From Comamonas aquatica NBRC 14918 (GTDB taxonomy: Bacteria > Pseudomonadota > Gammaproteobacteria > Burkholderiales > Burkholderiaceae_C): DNA of 41,325 bases. The first letter of the stretch is position 1. The number at the start of each line of letters is the position of its first letter. The DNA lies in the NCBI RefSeq assembly GCF_000739875.1, contig NZ_BBJR01000059.1, positions 1-41,325 on the forward strand, written 5' to 3'. This document shows, one piece after another, positions 16,266-23,869 of the stretch. The notes under the pieces are model-generated. The model searched no databases and was not told where the DNA came from. It saw nothing but the letters and a program-made list of their open reading frames with translations. A program made the translations under genes and the position numbers.

Positions 16266-16745
16266 TCAGGACGAAGCGGGGGACAACGAAAGGGGGGCGG
16301 CCAGGCGGTCGCGCAGTTGCTGCACCTGGGCCGTCAGCGCCTGCAGCTCGGACAGTGTGCACTGGCTGTGCTGCAGCACGCAGGCGGGAATGCCTGCGGC
16401 CTGGGCCTGCAGGGCCCGCCCGGCGGGACTGAGCGTGACGCGCACGCGGCGCTCGTCGGCCGCGTCGCGCTGGCGCTGCAGCCAGCCGGCGGCTTCCATG
16501 CGCTTGAGCAGGGGGGTGAGCGTGCCGGAGTCGAGGAACAGGCGCTCGCCCAGTTCCGACACCATCAGGTCATCGCGCTCCCACAACACCAGCAGCACCA
16601 GGTACTGCGGGTAGGTCAGGCCCAGGCCTTCGAGCAGGGGCTTGTACAGCTTGGTCATGGCCAGCGACGCCGAATACAGCGCAAAGCACAGCTGGTGGTC
16701 CAGTTGCTGGGAGCGGGCATCAAGGCCGGGTGCGGTGGAAGTCAT
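16266..16745 (-). CDS. ohrR: MarR-family organic peroxide-sensing repressor OhrR
   Basis: A 159-residue winged-helix repressor. The sensing Cys20 lies in [12 protein letters not shown], the conserved place for OhrR. Two further cysteines, Cys122 and Cys129, make this look like the two-cysteine type that forms an intersubunit disulfide. The DNA-binding region shows [22 protein letters not shown] and the wing [14 protein letters not shown]. It is first in the ohrR-ohr operon, so it should repress itself as well as ohr. The perfect palindrome 20 bp upstream of ATG 16745 is the obvious operator. Confidence 0.95.
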   Translation of the reverse strand: MTSTAPGLDARSQQLDHQLCFALYSASLAMTKLYKPLLEGLGLTYPQYLVLLVLWERDDLMVSELGERLFLDSGTLTPLLKRMEAAGWLQRQRDAADERRVRVTLSPAGRALQAQAAGIPACVLQHSQCTLSELQALTAQVQQLRDRLAAPLSLSPASS

Positions 16746-16764
16746 GGGGGTAAATGTAGTGCTT

Positions 16765-16788
16765 AATTAAATTGCGTGCAATTTAATT
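16765..16788 (-). promoter_or_regulatory. OhrR operator: perfect 11-bp inverted repeat
   Basis: AATTAAATTGC (16765-16775) and GCAATTTAATT (16778-16788) are perfect reverse complements with a 2-bp spacer. The AT-rich element stands out from the local GC content and sits 20-43 bp before the ohrR start. It has the AATT-rich dyad character of known OhrR boxes. Confidence 0.88.
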
Positions 16789-16838
16789 GTGAAATCCATG
16801 CCGACAGCAAGGTCAGCACAGGGGATAGGCCCCAGCAC

Positions 16839-16865
16839 AACGGCCAGGCAGTGCGCCTGGCCGTT
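16839..16865. other. Perfect 11-bp stem-loop downstream of the dehydrogenase gene
   Basis: AACGGCCAGGC (16839-16849) and GCCTGGCCGTT (16855-16865) pair perfectly around 5 nt. On the minus strand it lies about 50 nt past the stop of the 3-hydroxyacyl-CoA dehydrogenase gene. No T run follows in either direction, so it may be a 3' stabilising hairpin or a weak or Rho-assisted terminator. Confidence 0.5.
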
Positions 16866-16913
16866 GGAGGGTAGAGCACCCCGCGCAGGGCGCGAGGGTG
16901 GGCCAGCAGGGGA

Positions 16914-17762
16914 TCAGTAGGTGTACACGCCCTGGCCGGTCTTGCGGCCCAGGCGGCCGGCGGCCACCATCTCGCGCAGCAGGTAGCAGGGGCGGTACTT
17001 GCTGTCACCGAATTCCTTCAGGTAGACCTCCATCACGGCCAGGCACACGTCCAGGCCGATCATGTCGGCCAGGGCCAGTGGTCCGATGGGCTGGTTGCAG
17101 CCCAGCTTCATGCCGGCGTCGATGTCCTCGGCCGAGGCCGTGCCTTCGGAGAGCACCTGGAAGGCTTCGTTGATCATGGGCACCAGGATGCGGTTGACCA
17201 CAAAACCGGGGGCGTTCTTCACGGTGATGGGCGACTTGCCCAGCTTTTCCGACAGGGCCTTGACGGCGTCGTGCGTGGCATCGCTGGTCTGCAGGCCGCG
17301 TATGATCTCCACCAGGGCCATCATGGGCACGGGGTTGAAGAAGTGCATGCCGATGAACTTGTCGGCGCGGCGCGTCGCGGCACCCAGCTGGGTGATGGAG
17401 ATGGAGGAGGTGTTGGTGGCAATCAGCACCTCGGGGGCCAGCAGGGCGTCGAGCTGCTGGAGGATCTTGACCTTGAGGTCGTAGTTCTCGGTGGCGGCCT
17501 CGATCACCAGCTGGGCGCCCTGCAGGTCGTCATAGCTGGTGGAGGTCTTGATCCGCGCCAGAGCCTGTTCCTTGTCGGCGGCGGTGATCTTTTCCTTCTT
17601 GATCAGGCGGTCCAGGCTGCCGGCCACGGTGGCCAGGCCCTTTTGCACGGCGGCTTCGGAAATATCGACCATCACCACCTGGATGCCGGACACGGCGCAT
17701 GCCTGCGCGATGCCGTTGCCCATGGTGCCTGCGCCAACGATGCCTACGGTTTGAATGCTCAC
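16914..17762 (-). CDS. hbd: 3-hydroxybutyryl-CoA dehydrogenase
   Basis: A 282-residue NAD(P)-dependent enzyme that interconverts (S)-3-hydroxybutyryl-CoA and acetoacetyl-CoA. The Rossmann motif GIVGAGTMGNGIAQ is at residues 7-20. The active-site Ser is in NTSSISI, the catalytic His in MHFFNPVP, its Glu partner in ALVEIIRG, and the conserved Asn in VVNRI. The C-terminal dimerisation domain includes GCNQPIGPLALADMIGLD. The start is GTG at 17762, decided by a strong GGGGAG ribosome binding site 6-8 nt upstream and by family alignment at MSIQTVG; the longer upstream frame has no such support. It is divergent from the GMC gene. It could serve fatty-acid, butyrate or phenylacetate breakdown. Confidence 0.95.
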   Translation of the reverse strand: MSIQTVGIVGAGTMGNGIAQACAVSGIQVVMVDISEAAVQKGLATVAGSLDRLIKKEKITAADKEQALARIKTSTSYDDLQGAQLVIEAATENYDLKVKILQQLDALLAPEVLIATNTSSISITQLGAATRRADKFIGMHFFNPVPMMALVEIIRGLQTSDATHDAVKALSEKLGKSPITVKNAPGFVVNRILVPMINEAFQVLSEGTASAEDIDAGMKLGCNQPIGPLALADMIGLDVCLAVMEVYLKEFGDSKYRPCYLLREMVAAGRLGRKTGQGVYTY

Positions 17763-17866
17763 AGTGTTATCTCCCCAGTTAATGATTGAAATGCGGGAAA
17801 GATGGTAGCGAATTTCCCGCAGCACGCCCGTAAAGTGCGCGTCTTCAGACCGGGGGAGCGAGCAGC

Positions 17867-19516
17867 ATGGATGAAACCTTTGATTTCGTGGTCATCGGCG
17901 CAGGCTCTGCGGGCAGCGTGCTGGCTGGCCGCTTGAGCGAGGACGGTGCGCACCAGGTGTGCCTGCTCGAGGCCGGGGGCGCTGATGCCAGCGCGCTGGT
18001 GCAGTGCCCGGCCGGCATCGCGGGCATGGCCAAGACCGGCCAGTTCAACTGGTCGATCGACACCGTGCCCCAGCCCGGCCTGAATGGCCGTTGCGGCTTT
18101 CAGCCCCGCGGCAAGGTGCTGGGCGGCAGCAGCTCGGTGAATGCCATGATCTACCTGCGCGGACAGCCGCAGGACTATGACGCCTGGGCCGCGCAAGGCA
18201 ACCCCGGGTGGTCGTGGCAGGAGGTGCTGCCCTGGTTTCTGAAGGCCGAGCACAACGCACGTGGCGCTGACGCGCTGCATGCCCAGGGCGGGCCGTTGCA
18301 TGTGGCGGATTTGCAGCAGCCCAATCCGCTGAGCCTGGATTTTGTCGAGGCCGGGGTGCAGGCGGGGCTGCCCCGCAACGCGGATTTCAACGGCCCCTCC
18401 CAGGAAGGCGTCGGCTGCTACCAGGTCACCCAGAAGCAGGGGGAACGCTGCAGCGCCGCCAAGGCCTATCTGACGCCCCACCTCGGACGCCGCAACCTGC
18501 GGGTGCGCACCGGGGCCCAGGTGCTGCGCATCCTGCTGTCGGACACCCCGCAGGGGCTGCGTGCGACCGGGGTGGAATACCTGCGCGATGGCGCACGCCA
18601 CGTGGTGCAGGCGCGGCGCGAGGTGCTGCTCAGCGCGGGCGCACTGCTGTCGCCCCAGTTGCTGATGCTGTCGGGCCTGGGGCCGGCGGGCCACCTGCAG
18701 GAACTGGGCATCCCGCTGCGGTGCGACCTGCCGGGCGTCGGGGGCAACCTGCATGACCATCTGGATGCGATCTTGCTGTGCGATGCGCCGGGGCTGACGC
18801 AGTCGTTCGGCCTGTCGCCCGCCGGGCTGTGGCACGTGGCGCGCGGGGCCTGGCAGTGGCACCGCCAGCGCACCGGCCTGCTGACGACCAACTTTGCCGA
18901 GGCCGGCGCCTTTGTACGCAGCCGTGCGGAGCTGGCGCAGCCCGATCTGCAGCTGCACTTCGTGGTGGGTAAGTTGCTGGACCATGGGCGCCAGACCGTC
19001 TGGGGCCATGGTTTTTCCTGCCACCTGTGCCTGTTGCAGCCGCACAGCCGCGGCCAGGTGCGGCTGCGCAGTGCCGATCCGCTGACCCTGCCGGCCGTGG
19101 ACCCGAACTTCCTGGGCGACGCCCGGGACCTGGCGCCCATGGTGCAGGGGGTGCGCAGCATGCGCCACATCCTGGCCCAGCCGGCGCTGGCGCGCCATGG
19201 CGCCAGGGAGCTGCCGGCCTCCGCCGCGGCGCAGACCGAGGCGCAGATCGCCGATTGGCTGCGGCAGACTGCCGACACGATCTACCACCCGGTTGGCACC
19301 TGCCGCATGGGCCCTGGCCCCCTGGACGTGGTCGACAGCCAACTGCGGGTGCACGGGGTGCAGGGGTTGCGGGTGGTGGACGCCTCCATCTTCCCGCGCA
19401 TCACCAGTGGCAACACCAACGCCCCGACCATCATGGTGGCAGAGAAGGCGGCGCACCTGGTGCTGCACGCTGCGCAGCATGCCGCAGCGGCGGTTGGCCT
19501 GGTCAGCATGGCGTAA
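17867..19516 (+). CDS. GMC-family FAD oxidoreductase (choline/alcohol dehydrogenase-like)
   Basis: A 549-residue flavoprotein of the glucose-methanol-choline family. The FAD-binding GAGSAGS is near residue 13. GMC signature 1 appears as GKVLGGSSSVNAMIYLRG and signature 2 as GALLSPQLLMLSGLG. The catalytic His is in IYHPVGTCRMG and the partner Asn in ITSGNTNAPTIM. No signal peptide or membrane segment is visible, so it is probably cytoplasmic or peripheral and passes electrons to quinone or another acceptor. GGGGGAG lies 10-15 nt before ATG 17867. Members near this sequence include the AlkJ-type alcohol dehydrogenases and choline dehydrogenases; the substrate (a medium-chain alcohol, choline or other) cannot be set from sequence. 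It stands between two acyl-CoA metabolism genes. Confidence 0.9.
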   Translation: MDETFDFVVIGAGSAGSVLAGRLSEDGAHQVCLLEAGGADASALVQCPAGIAGMAKTGQFNWSIDTVPQPGLNGRCGFQPRGKVLGGSSSVNAMIYLRGQPQDYDAWAAQGNPGWSWQEVLPWFLKAEHNARGADALHAQGGPLHVADLQQPNPLSLDFVEAGVQAGLPRNADFNGPSQEGVGCYQVTQKQGERCSAAKAYLTPHLGRRNLRVRTGAQVLRILLSDTPQGLRATGVEYLRDGARHVVQARREVLLSAGALLSPQLLMLSGLGPAGHLQELGIPLRCDLPGVGGNLHDHLDAILLCDAPGLTQSFGLSPAGLWHVARGAWQWHRQRTGLLTTNFAEAGAFVRSRAELAQPDLQLHFVVGKLLDHGRQTVWGHGFSCHLCLLQPHSRGQVRLRSADPLTLPAVDPNFLGDARDLAPMVQGVRSMRHILAQPALARHGARELPASAAAQTEAQIADWLRQTADTIYHPVGTCRMGPGPLDVVDSQLRVHGVQGLRVVDASIFPRITSGNTNAPTIMVAEKAAHLVLHAAQHAAAAVGLVSMA

Positions 19517-19627
19517 GGCGCGGAGCGCGGGCTGGGCGTCAAGCCGCGGACGCCGGGAAGCGGGTGAAGCTTGATGCGAATCAAGGTGCGGAGGTTTGGA
19601 TTTGGTGGTTGCGGTGGTTTTCCCGAG

Positions 19628-19659
19628 AATGGTTACTGGTAGCTACAGTTGTAACCATT
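19628..19659 (+). promoter_or_regulatory. Inverted repeat just upstream of phaC, possible operator
   Basis: AATGGTTAC (19628-19636) and GTAACCATT (19651-19659) are perfect reverse complements spaced 14 bp apart, and the spacer contains the palindrome GTAGCTAC. The element ends 10 bp before the phaC start and is less GC-rich than its surroundings. It could be an operator or an mRNA hairpin covering the start region; the cognate regulator is unknown. Confidence 0.55.
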
Positions 19660-19669
19660 AGGCCCCGAG

Positions 19670-21466
19670 ATGAGCGAGACTTCACCGAACATACCGACCC
19701 GCCCAACCCATGGATCTTCCCCTGCCGAAGCCGCGCAGGCCCTGGATGACCAGGTGCGTGCCGCGCTGAGCGCCGGCACCATGGGCCTGTCCCCTGTGGC
19801 CCTGGGCCTGGCTGCCGCCGACTGGATGATGCACCTCGCCACAGCGCCGGGCAAACAGATGACGCTGGCCCACAAGGCGGTGCAACTGGCGCAACAGGCT
19901 GCGCAAGCCAGCCTGCAGCCCGGCAGCGAAAGCGATGCCCGTTTCAAGGACGCCGCCTGGCAGCAGTGGCCTTACCGGGCCGTCAAGGAACATTTCAAGG
20001 CGGCCGACAGCTGGTGGCGCGAGGCCGCGCAGGTTGACGGTATGACGCGCCACCACAGCCATGTGGTCGAGTTCTTCACCCGGCAGTGGATGGATGCCCT
20101 GTCGCCGTCCAACTGGGCGGCCACCAACCCCGAGGTGCTGGTCAAGGCCAAGGCCACGCAGGGCGAGAGCCTGCGCCAGGGCGTGAAGCTGTTTGCCGAA
20201 GATGTGCAGGCCGCGCGCAAGGCCAACGCCGACACTGCGGCCGACCAGCTGGAGCCGCTGGAATTCGCCGTCGGCCAGGATGTGGCGTGCACACCGGGCA
20301 AGGTGGTGTTCCGCAACCACCTGATCGAGTTGATCCAGTACAGCCCGCAGACCGAGCAGGTGCTGCCCGAGCCGGTGCTGATCGTGCCCTCGTGCATCAT
20401 GAAGTACTACATCCTGGATCTGTCGCCGCAGAACTCGATGGTGCGCTACCTGGTCAGCCAGGGCCATACGGTGTTCATCGTCTCCTGGCGCAACCCGGAT
20501 GCCTCTGACCGCGACCTGAAGATGCAGGACTACCTGAGCACCGGCGTGCTGGAGGCGATGGCAGCGGTGAAGTCGCGCACCGGCGCGGCCAGCATCCACA
20601 CCGTGGGCTATTGCCTGGGCGGTACCTTCCTGGCGATTGCGGCCGCCACCCTGGGGCGCCTGCAGCGCAAGAAGACCCGCACGGCCAAGGAACAGGCCCT
20701 GGTGCCTGCCGATATGCCCCAGCTGAGTTCGGTCATCCTGCTGGCGGCGCAAACCGATTTTGCCGAGCCCGGGGAGCTGGGCGTGTTCATCGACGAGGAC
20801 CAACTGGCCAACCTGCGCCAGCGCATGAACGAGCGCGGCTACCTGTCCGGCAAGCAGATGGGCGGCTCCTTCCAGTTCCTGGCCTCCAAGGATCTGGTGT
20901 GGTCGCGCAACACGCGGCGCTACCTGATGGGCGAAGACGATGCCAGCTTCGACCTGATGAGCTGGAATGCCGACCAGACCCGCCTGCCCGCGCGCATGCA
21001 CAACGAGTACCTGACGTCGCTGTTCCTGAACAACGCGCTGGCATCGGGGCAGTACCGCTTTGCCGGGTCGACGGTGGCCCTGATGGACATCGCGGCGCCG
21101 ATGATGGTGGTGGGCACCACGCGCGACCATGTGTCGCCCTGGAAGTCGGTCTACAAGATCCACCTGCAGACCGACACGCACGTCACCTTCGTGCTGGCCG
21201 CCGGTGGGCACAACGCGGGCATCGTCTCCGAGCCCGGCCGGCCACGGCGCAGCTACCAGATCGCCAGCGTGGAAGAAGGCCATGGCTGGACCGATCCCGA
21301 CGACTGGGCCGCGCACACGCCGGTGGTCCAGGGTTCCTGGTGGGAGGCCATGGACGCCTGGATCAAGGCCCGCTCGGGCGCACCGATGAAGGCCCAGCCG
21401 ATCCGGGCCGAGCACGTGGTGTGCGAAGCCCCGGGCGAGTACGTCATGGTGCGTTACGCCGACTGA
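19670..21466 (+). CDS. phaC: Class I poly(3-hydroxyalkanoate) synthase PhaC
   Basis: A 598-residue synthase that polymerises (R)-3-hydroxyacyl-CoA (mainly 3-hydroxybutyryl-CoA) on granules. The catalytic triad can be placed: Cys315 in the lipase-like box GYCLGGT, Asp486 in VVGTTRDHVSPW and His514 in AAGGHNAGIVS. The N-terminal PhaC domain and the class I hallmark SPQNSMVRYLVSQGHTVF are present. The length fits a class I stand-alone enzyme needing no PhaE or PhaR subunit. phaA and phaB are not adjacent; instead a FabI-type reductase, MaoC-Pta and AckA genes follow. An inverted repeat lies just upstream and a terminator hairpin just downstream, so phaC may be expressed partly separately from the next genes. 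Confidence 0.96.
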   Translation: MSETSPNIPTRPTHGSSPAEAAQALDDQVRAALSAGTMGLSPVALGLAAADWMMHLATAPGKQMTLAHKAVQLAQQAAQASLQPGSESDARFKDAAWQQWPYRAVKEHFKAADSWWREAAQVDGMTRHHSHVVEFFTRQWMDALSPSNWAATNPEVLVKAKATQGESLRQGVKLFAEDVQAARKANADTAADQLEPLEFAVGQDVACTPGKVVFRNHLIELIQYSPQTEQVLPEPVLIVPSCIMKYYILDLSPQNSMVRYLVSQGHTVFIVSWRNPDASDRDLKMQDYLSTGVLEAMAAVKSRTGAASIHTVGYCLGGTFLAIAAATLGRLQRKKTRTAKEQALVPADMPQLSSVILLAAQTDFAEPGELGVFIDEDQLANLRQRMNERGYLSGKQMGGSFQFLASKDLVWSRNTRRYLMGEDDASFDLMSWNADQTRLPARMHNEYLTSLFLNNALASGQYRFAGSTVALMDIAAPMMVVGTTRDHVSPWKSVYKIHLQTDTHVTFVLAAGGHNAGIVSEPGRPRRSYQIASVEEGHGWTDPDDWAAHTPVVQGSWWEAMDAWIKARSGAPMKAQPIRAEHVVCEAPGEYVMVRYAD

Positions 21467-21488
21467 CGGCGGAGCGCATCCCCCATAC

Positions 21489-21522
21489 GGGCCTGGCCAC
21501 CGTGTGCCAGGCCCCCGTTTTT
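21489..21522 (+). terminator. Intrinsic terminator between phaC and the fabI-type gene
   Basis: GGGCCTGGC (21489-21497) pairs with GCCAGGCCC (21506-21514), followed by CCG and five T residues. It lies 22 nt after the phaC stop. The T run is slightly displaced, so partial read-through into the next genes is plausible. Confidence 0.75.
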
Positions 21523-21560
21523 CATAGCTACAGCGCCCAGGCGCAAGAGAGGGAGAGAGG

Positions 21561-22343
21561 ATGCAGAACAACGCAGCCCATGCATTCAGCGTGGCAGGTA
21601 AAAAAGGACTGGTGCTGGGTGTGGCCAACGATCGCTCGATCGCCTGGGGGTGCACGGCGCAGGCCCGCGCCCAGGGCGCCGAGGTGGTGGCCTCGTGCCT
21701 GAACGACAAGGCCCGCAAGTGGGTGACGCCGCTGACCGACCCCATCGGTGTCGACCTGGTGAACTGCAACGTGGAAGAGCCCGGCCAGCTCGAAGCCCTG
21801 GTGGAGCACGCCGTGCGCAAGCTGGGCAAGCTGGACTTCGTGATCCACTCGATCGCCTGGGCCCCGCTGGACGATCTGCACGGCGACGTGGTGGACAGCT
21901 CGCGCGAAGGCTTTGCCCGGGCGATCAGCGTCTCCTGCCACTCGTTTGCGGAGCTGGCCAAGCTGTGCGCACCGCACATGCCGGACGGCGGCAGCATGCT
22001 GTCCATGAGCTACCTGGGCTCCGGCGAGGCCGTGCCCAACTATGGCCTGATGGGCCCGGTCAAGGCCGCGCTGGAGTCCATGGTGCGCTACATGGCCATG
22101 GAGCTGGGGCCGAAGAACATCCGCGTGCACGCCGTCTCGCCCGGCCCGATCCTGACGCGTGCCGCCTCGGGCATTGCCGACTTCGATGGCCTGATGGCCT
22201 CGGCCCAGGCCAAGGCGCCGCTGCAGCGGCTGGTCACGCTGGAAGAGATTGCCCAGCTCAGCACCTTCCTGTGCTCGGATGCCGCCTCCGGCATGACGGG
22301 CCAGACCATCTATGTGGACGGCGGCGTCCACGCCGTTGACTGA
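21561..22343 (+). CDS. fabI: Enoyl-[acyl-carrier-protein] reductase, FabI type
   Basis: A 260-residue short-chain dehydrogenase of the FabI branch that reduces trans-2-enoyl-ACP with NADH. FabI hallmarks rather than general SDR ones are visible: GVANDRSIAWG near the N-terminus in place of the TGxxxGxG loop, HSIAWAP, and the catalytic Tyr161-x6-Lys168 with Tyr151 in SYLGSGEAVPNYGLMGPVK. The C-terminus has GMTGQTIYVDGG. A strong purine-rich ribosome binding site (GGGAGAGAGG) precedes ATG 21561. It heads a run with MaoC-Pta and AckA, an unusual place for a housekeeping fatty-acid gene. It may be a second FabI paralogue working on CoA- or ACP-bound enoyl chains for storage metabolism; that is inference. 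Confidence 0.88.
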   Translation: MQNNAAHAFSVAGKKGLVLGVANDRSIAWGCTAQARAQGAEVVASCLNDKARKWVTPLTDPIGVDLVNCNVEEPGQLEALVEHAVRKLGKLDFVIHSIAWAPLDDLHGDVVDSSREGFARAISVSCHSFAELAKLCAPHMPDGGSMLSMSYLGSGEAVPNYGLMGPVKAALESMVRYMAMELGPKNIRVHAVSPGPILTRAASGIADFDGLMASAQAKAPLQRLVTLEEIAQLSTFLCSDAASGMTGQTIYVDGGVHAVD

Positions 22344-22378
22344 AGATCCCCCTGGATTTTTGGCTTTTGTAGCACTGC

Positions 22379-22399
22379 ACCGGCGCCCCCGGCGCCGGT
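22379..22399 (+). other. Strong hairpin ahead of the maoC-pta ribosome binding site
   Basis: ACCGGCGCC (22379-22387) and GGCGCCGGT (22391-22399) form a perfect 9-bp GC stem with a 3-nt loop. No T run follows, and the CGGAGA ribosome binding site of the next gene starts a few bases later. It probably protects or modulates the downstream mRNA rather than ending it. Confidence 0.6.
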
Positions 22400-22414
22400 C
22401 GACCGGAGAAACCC

Positions 22415-23848
22415 ATGAACACCCAAGCCCCTGCGATGGAATGGATGGAAAACGTCACCTACGACGAGCTGGAAGTCGGCCAGAGCGCCCGTTTGCTGCG
22501 CACCGTGACGGTGGAGGACATCCAGGCCTTTGCGGCCGTGTCCGGGGACATCAACCCCGCCCACCTGAACGCCGAATATGCCGACGCCACCATGTTCCAC
22601 GGCGTGATCGCGCATGGCATGCTGGGTGCGGCGCTGATCTCTGCCCTGTTCGGCACCCAGTTTCCCGGCCCCGGCACGATTTACCTGGGCCAGGAGCTGA
22701 AGTTCACCAAGCCGGTGCGCATCGGTGACACCCTGACCGTGGTGGCGACGGTGACCGAAAAGGACGACGAGAAAAAGCGCGTCAAGATGGACTGCCTGGT
22801 CACCAACCAGAAGGGCGAGGTGGTGCTCAAGGGCGAAGCCAAGCTGATGCCGCCGACGCAGAAGGTCAAGGTGCCCACGGTGCACGCACCGCAGATCCAA
22901 CTGTTCGACCCGGAGGCCCGCCTCAAGGACTTGCTGGCGCGCGCAGAGCCGCTGCCGGCGGTGCGCTGCGCCGTGGTCCATCCCTGTGACGAGGGATCGC
23001 TCACCGGTGCCATGGACGCGGCACGCCACGGCCTGATCGTGCCGGTGCTGATCGGCCCCGAAGGCCGCATCCGCCGCGCGGCGGAGCAGGCCGGCATCAA
23101 CCTGGATGGCGTGGAAATCCACGCCGTGGAACACAGCCATGCCGCGGCCGAGCTGGCGGCCAGCATGGCGGCCAGCCAGGAGGTGGAAATCCTGATGAAG
23201 GGCAGCCTGCACACGGACGAGCTGCTCAAGGCCGTGCTGGCGCAGCCGGCCCTGCGCACGGGCCGCCGCCTGTCGCACGTGTTCCGCTTCGATGTGCCGC
23301 TGTACAGCAAGCCCTTGCTGATCACGGACGCGGCCATCAACATCCGCCCCACGCTGCAGGAAAAGGCCGACATCATCCAGAACGCGATCGATTTTGCGCG
23401 CGTGCTGGGCACGGCCGTGCCCAAGGTGGCGATCCTGTCGGCCGTGGAAACCGTGACGCCCAGCATCCCCTCCACGCTGGACGCCGCGGCCCTGTGCAAG
23501 ATGGCCGACCGTGGCCAGATCACGGCGGCGCAGCTCGACGGCCCGCTGGCCTTCGACAACGCCATCTCCATGGACGCGGTGCGCATCAAGGGCATCGCCT
23601 CTGAGGTGGCGGGGCAGGCTGACATCCTGGCCGTGCCCGACCTGGAAAGCGGCAACATGGTGGCCAAACAGCTGGAGTACCTGGCCGGTGCCTCGGGCTC
23701 CGGGCTGGTGCTCGGCGCCCGCGTGCCGATTGCCCTGACCAGCCGTGCCGACGGCCCGCAGGCCCGCGTGGCCTCGTGCGTGCTGGCGGTGCTGTCCGCC
23801 CACGACCGGCGCCAACAGCAGGCGGCCAACGCCTGGAAGCAGGGCTGA
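22415..23848 (+). CDS. Bifunctional enoyl-CoA hydratase (MaoC) / phosphate acetyltransferase
   Basis: A 477-residue fusion. The N-terminal MaoC-like hotdog domain (about 15-140) has the hydratase motif SGDINPAHLN with Asp45 and His50, as in (R)-specific enoyl-CoA hydratases (PhaJ type). The C-terminal part (about 165-470) is a phosphate acetyl/butyryltransferase domain with CAVVHPCDEGSL, ADIIQNAIDFAR, GPLAFDNAIS and LVLGARVPIALTSRAD. The first half would turn trans-2-enoyl-CoA into (R)-3-hydroxyacyl-CoA, a PhaC substrate; the second would turn acyl-CoA plus phosphate into acyl phosphate. It is followed 21 nt later by acetate kinase, which would use acyl phosphate to make ATP. The fusion is known in proteobacteria. 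Chain-length preference is not determinable here. Confidence 0.92.
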   Translation: MNTQAPAMEWMENVTYDELEVGQSARLLRTVTVEDIQAFAAVSGDINPAHLNAEYADATMFHGVIAHGMLGAALISALFGTQFPGPGTIYLGQELKFTKPVRIGDTLTVVATVTEKDDEKKRVKMDCLVTNQKGEVVLKGEAKLMPPTQKVKVPTVHAPQIQLFDPEARLKDLLARAEPLPAVRCAVVHPCDEGSLTGAMDAARHGLIVPVLIGPEGRIRRAAEQAGINLDGVEIHAVEHSHAAAELAASMAASQEVEILMKGSLHTDELLKAVLAQPALRTGRRLSHVFRFDVPLYSKPLLITDAAINIRPTLQEKADIIQNAIDFARVLGTAVPKVAILSAVETVTPSIPSTLDAAALCKMADRGQITAAQLDGPLAFDNAISMDAVRIKGIASEVAGQADILAVPDLESGNMVAKQLEYLAGASGSGLVLGARVPIALTSRADGPQARVASCVLAVLSAHDRRQQQAANAWKQG

Positions 23849-23869
23849 CCCCAGCCAGGAGACACGCAC

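Noticed and set aside
16839..16865. Perfect hairpin as the intrinsic terminator of the 3-hydroxybutyryl-CoA dehydrogenase gene
   Set aside because: No T run follows on the minus strand, so it is listed only as a stem-loop.
19682..22006. 774-codon open frame on the minus strand opposite phaC and the fabI-type gene
   Set aside because: It is a high-GC shadow frame with His/Gly/Arg-rich composition and no recognisable motif; the plus strand carries clear conserved enzymes with ribosome binding sites.
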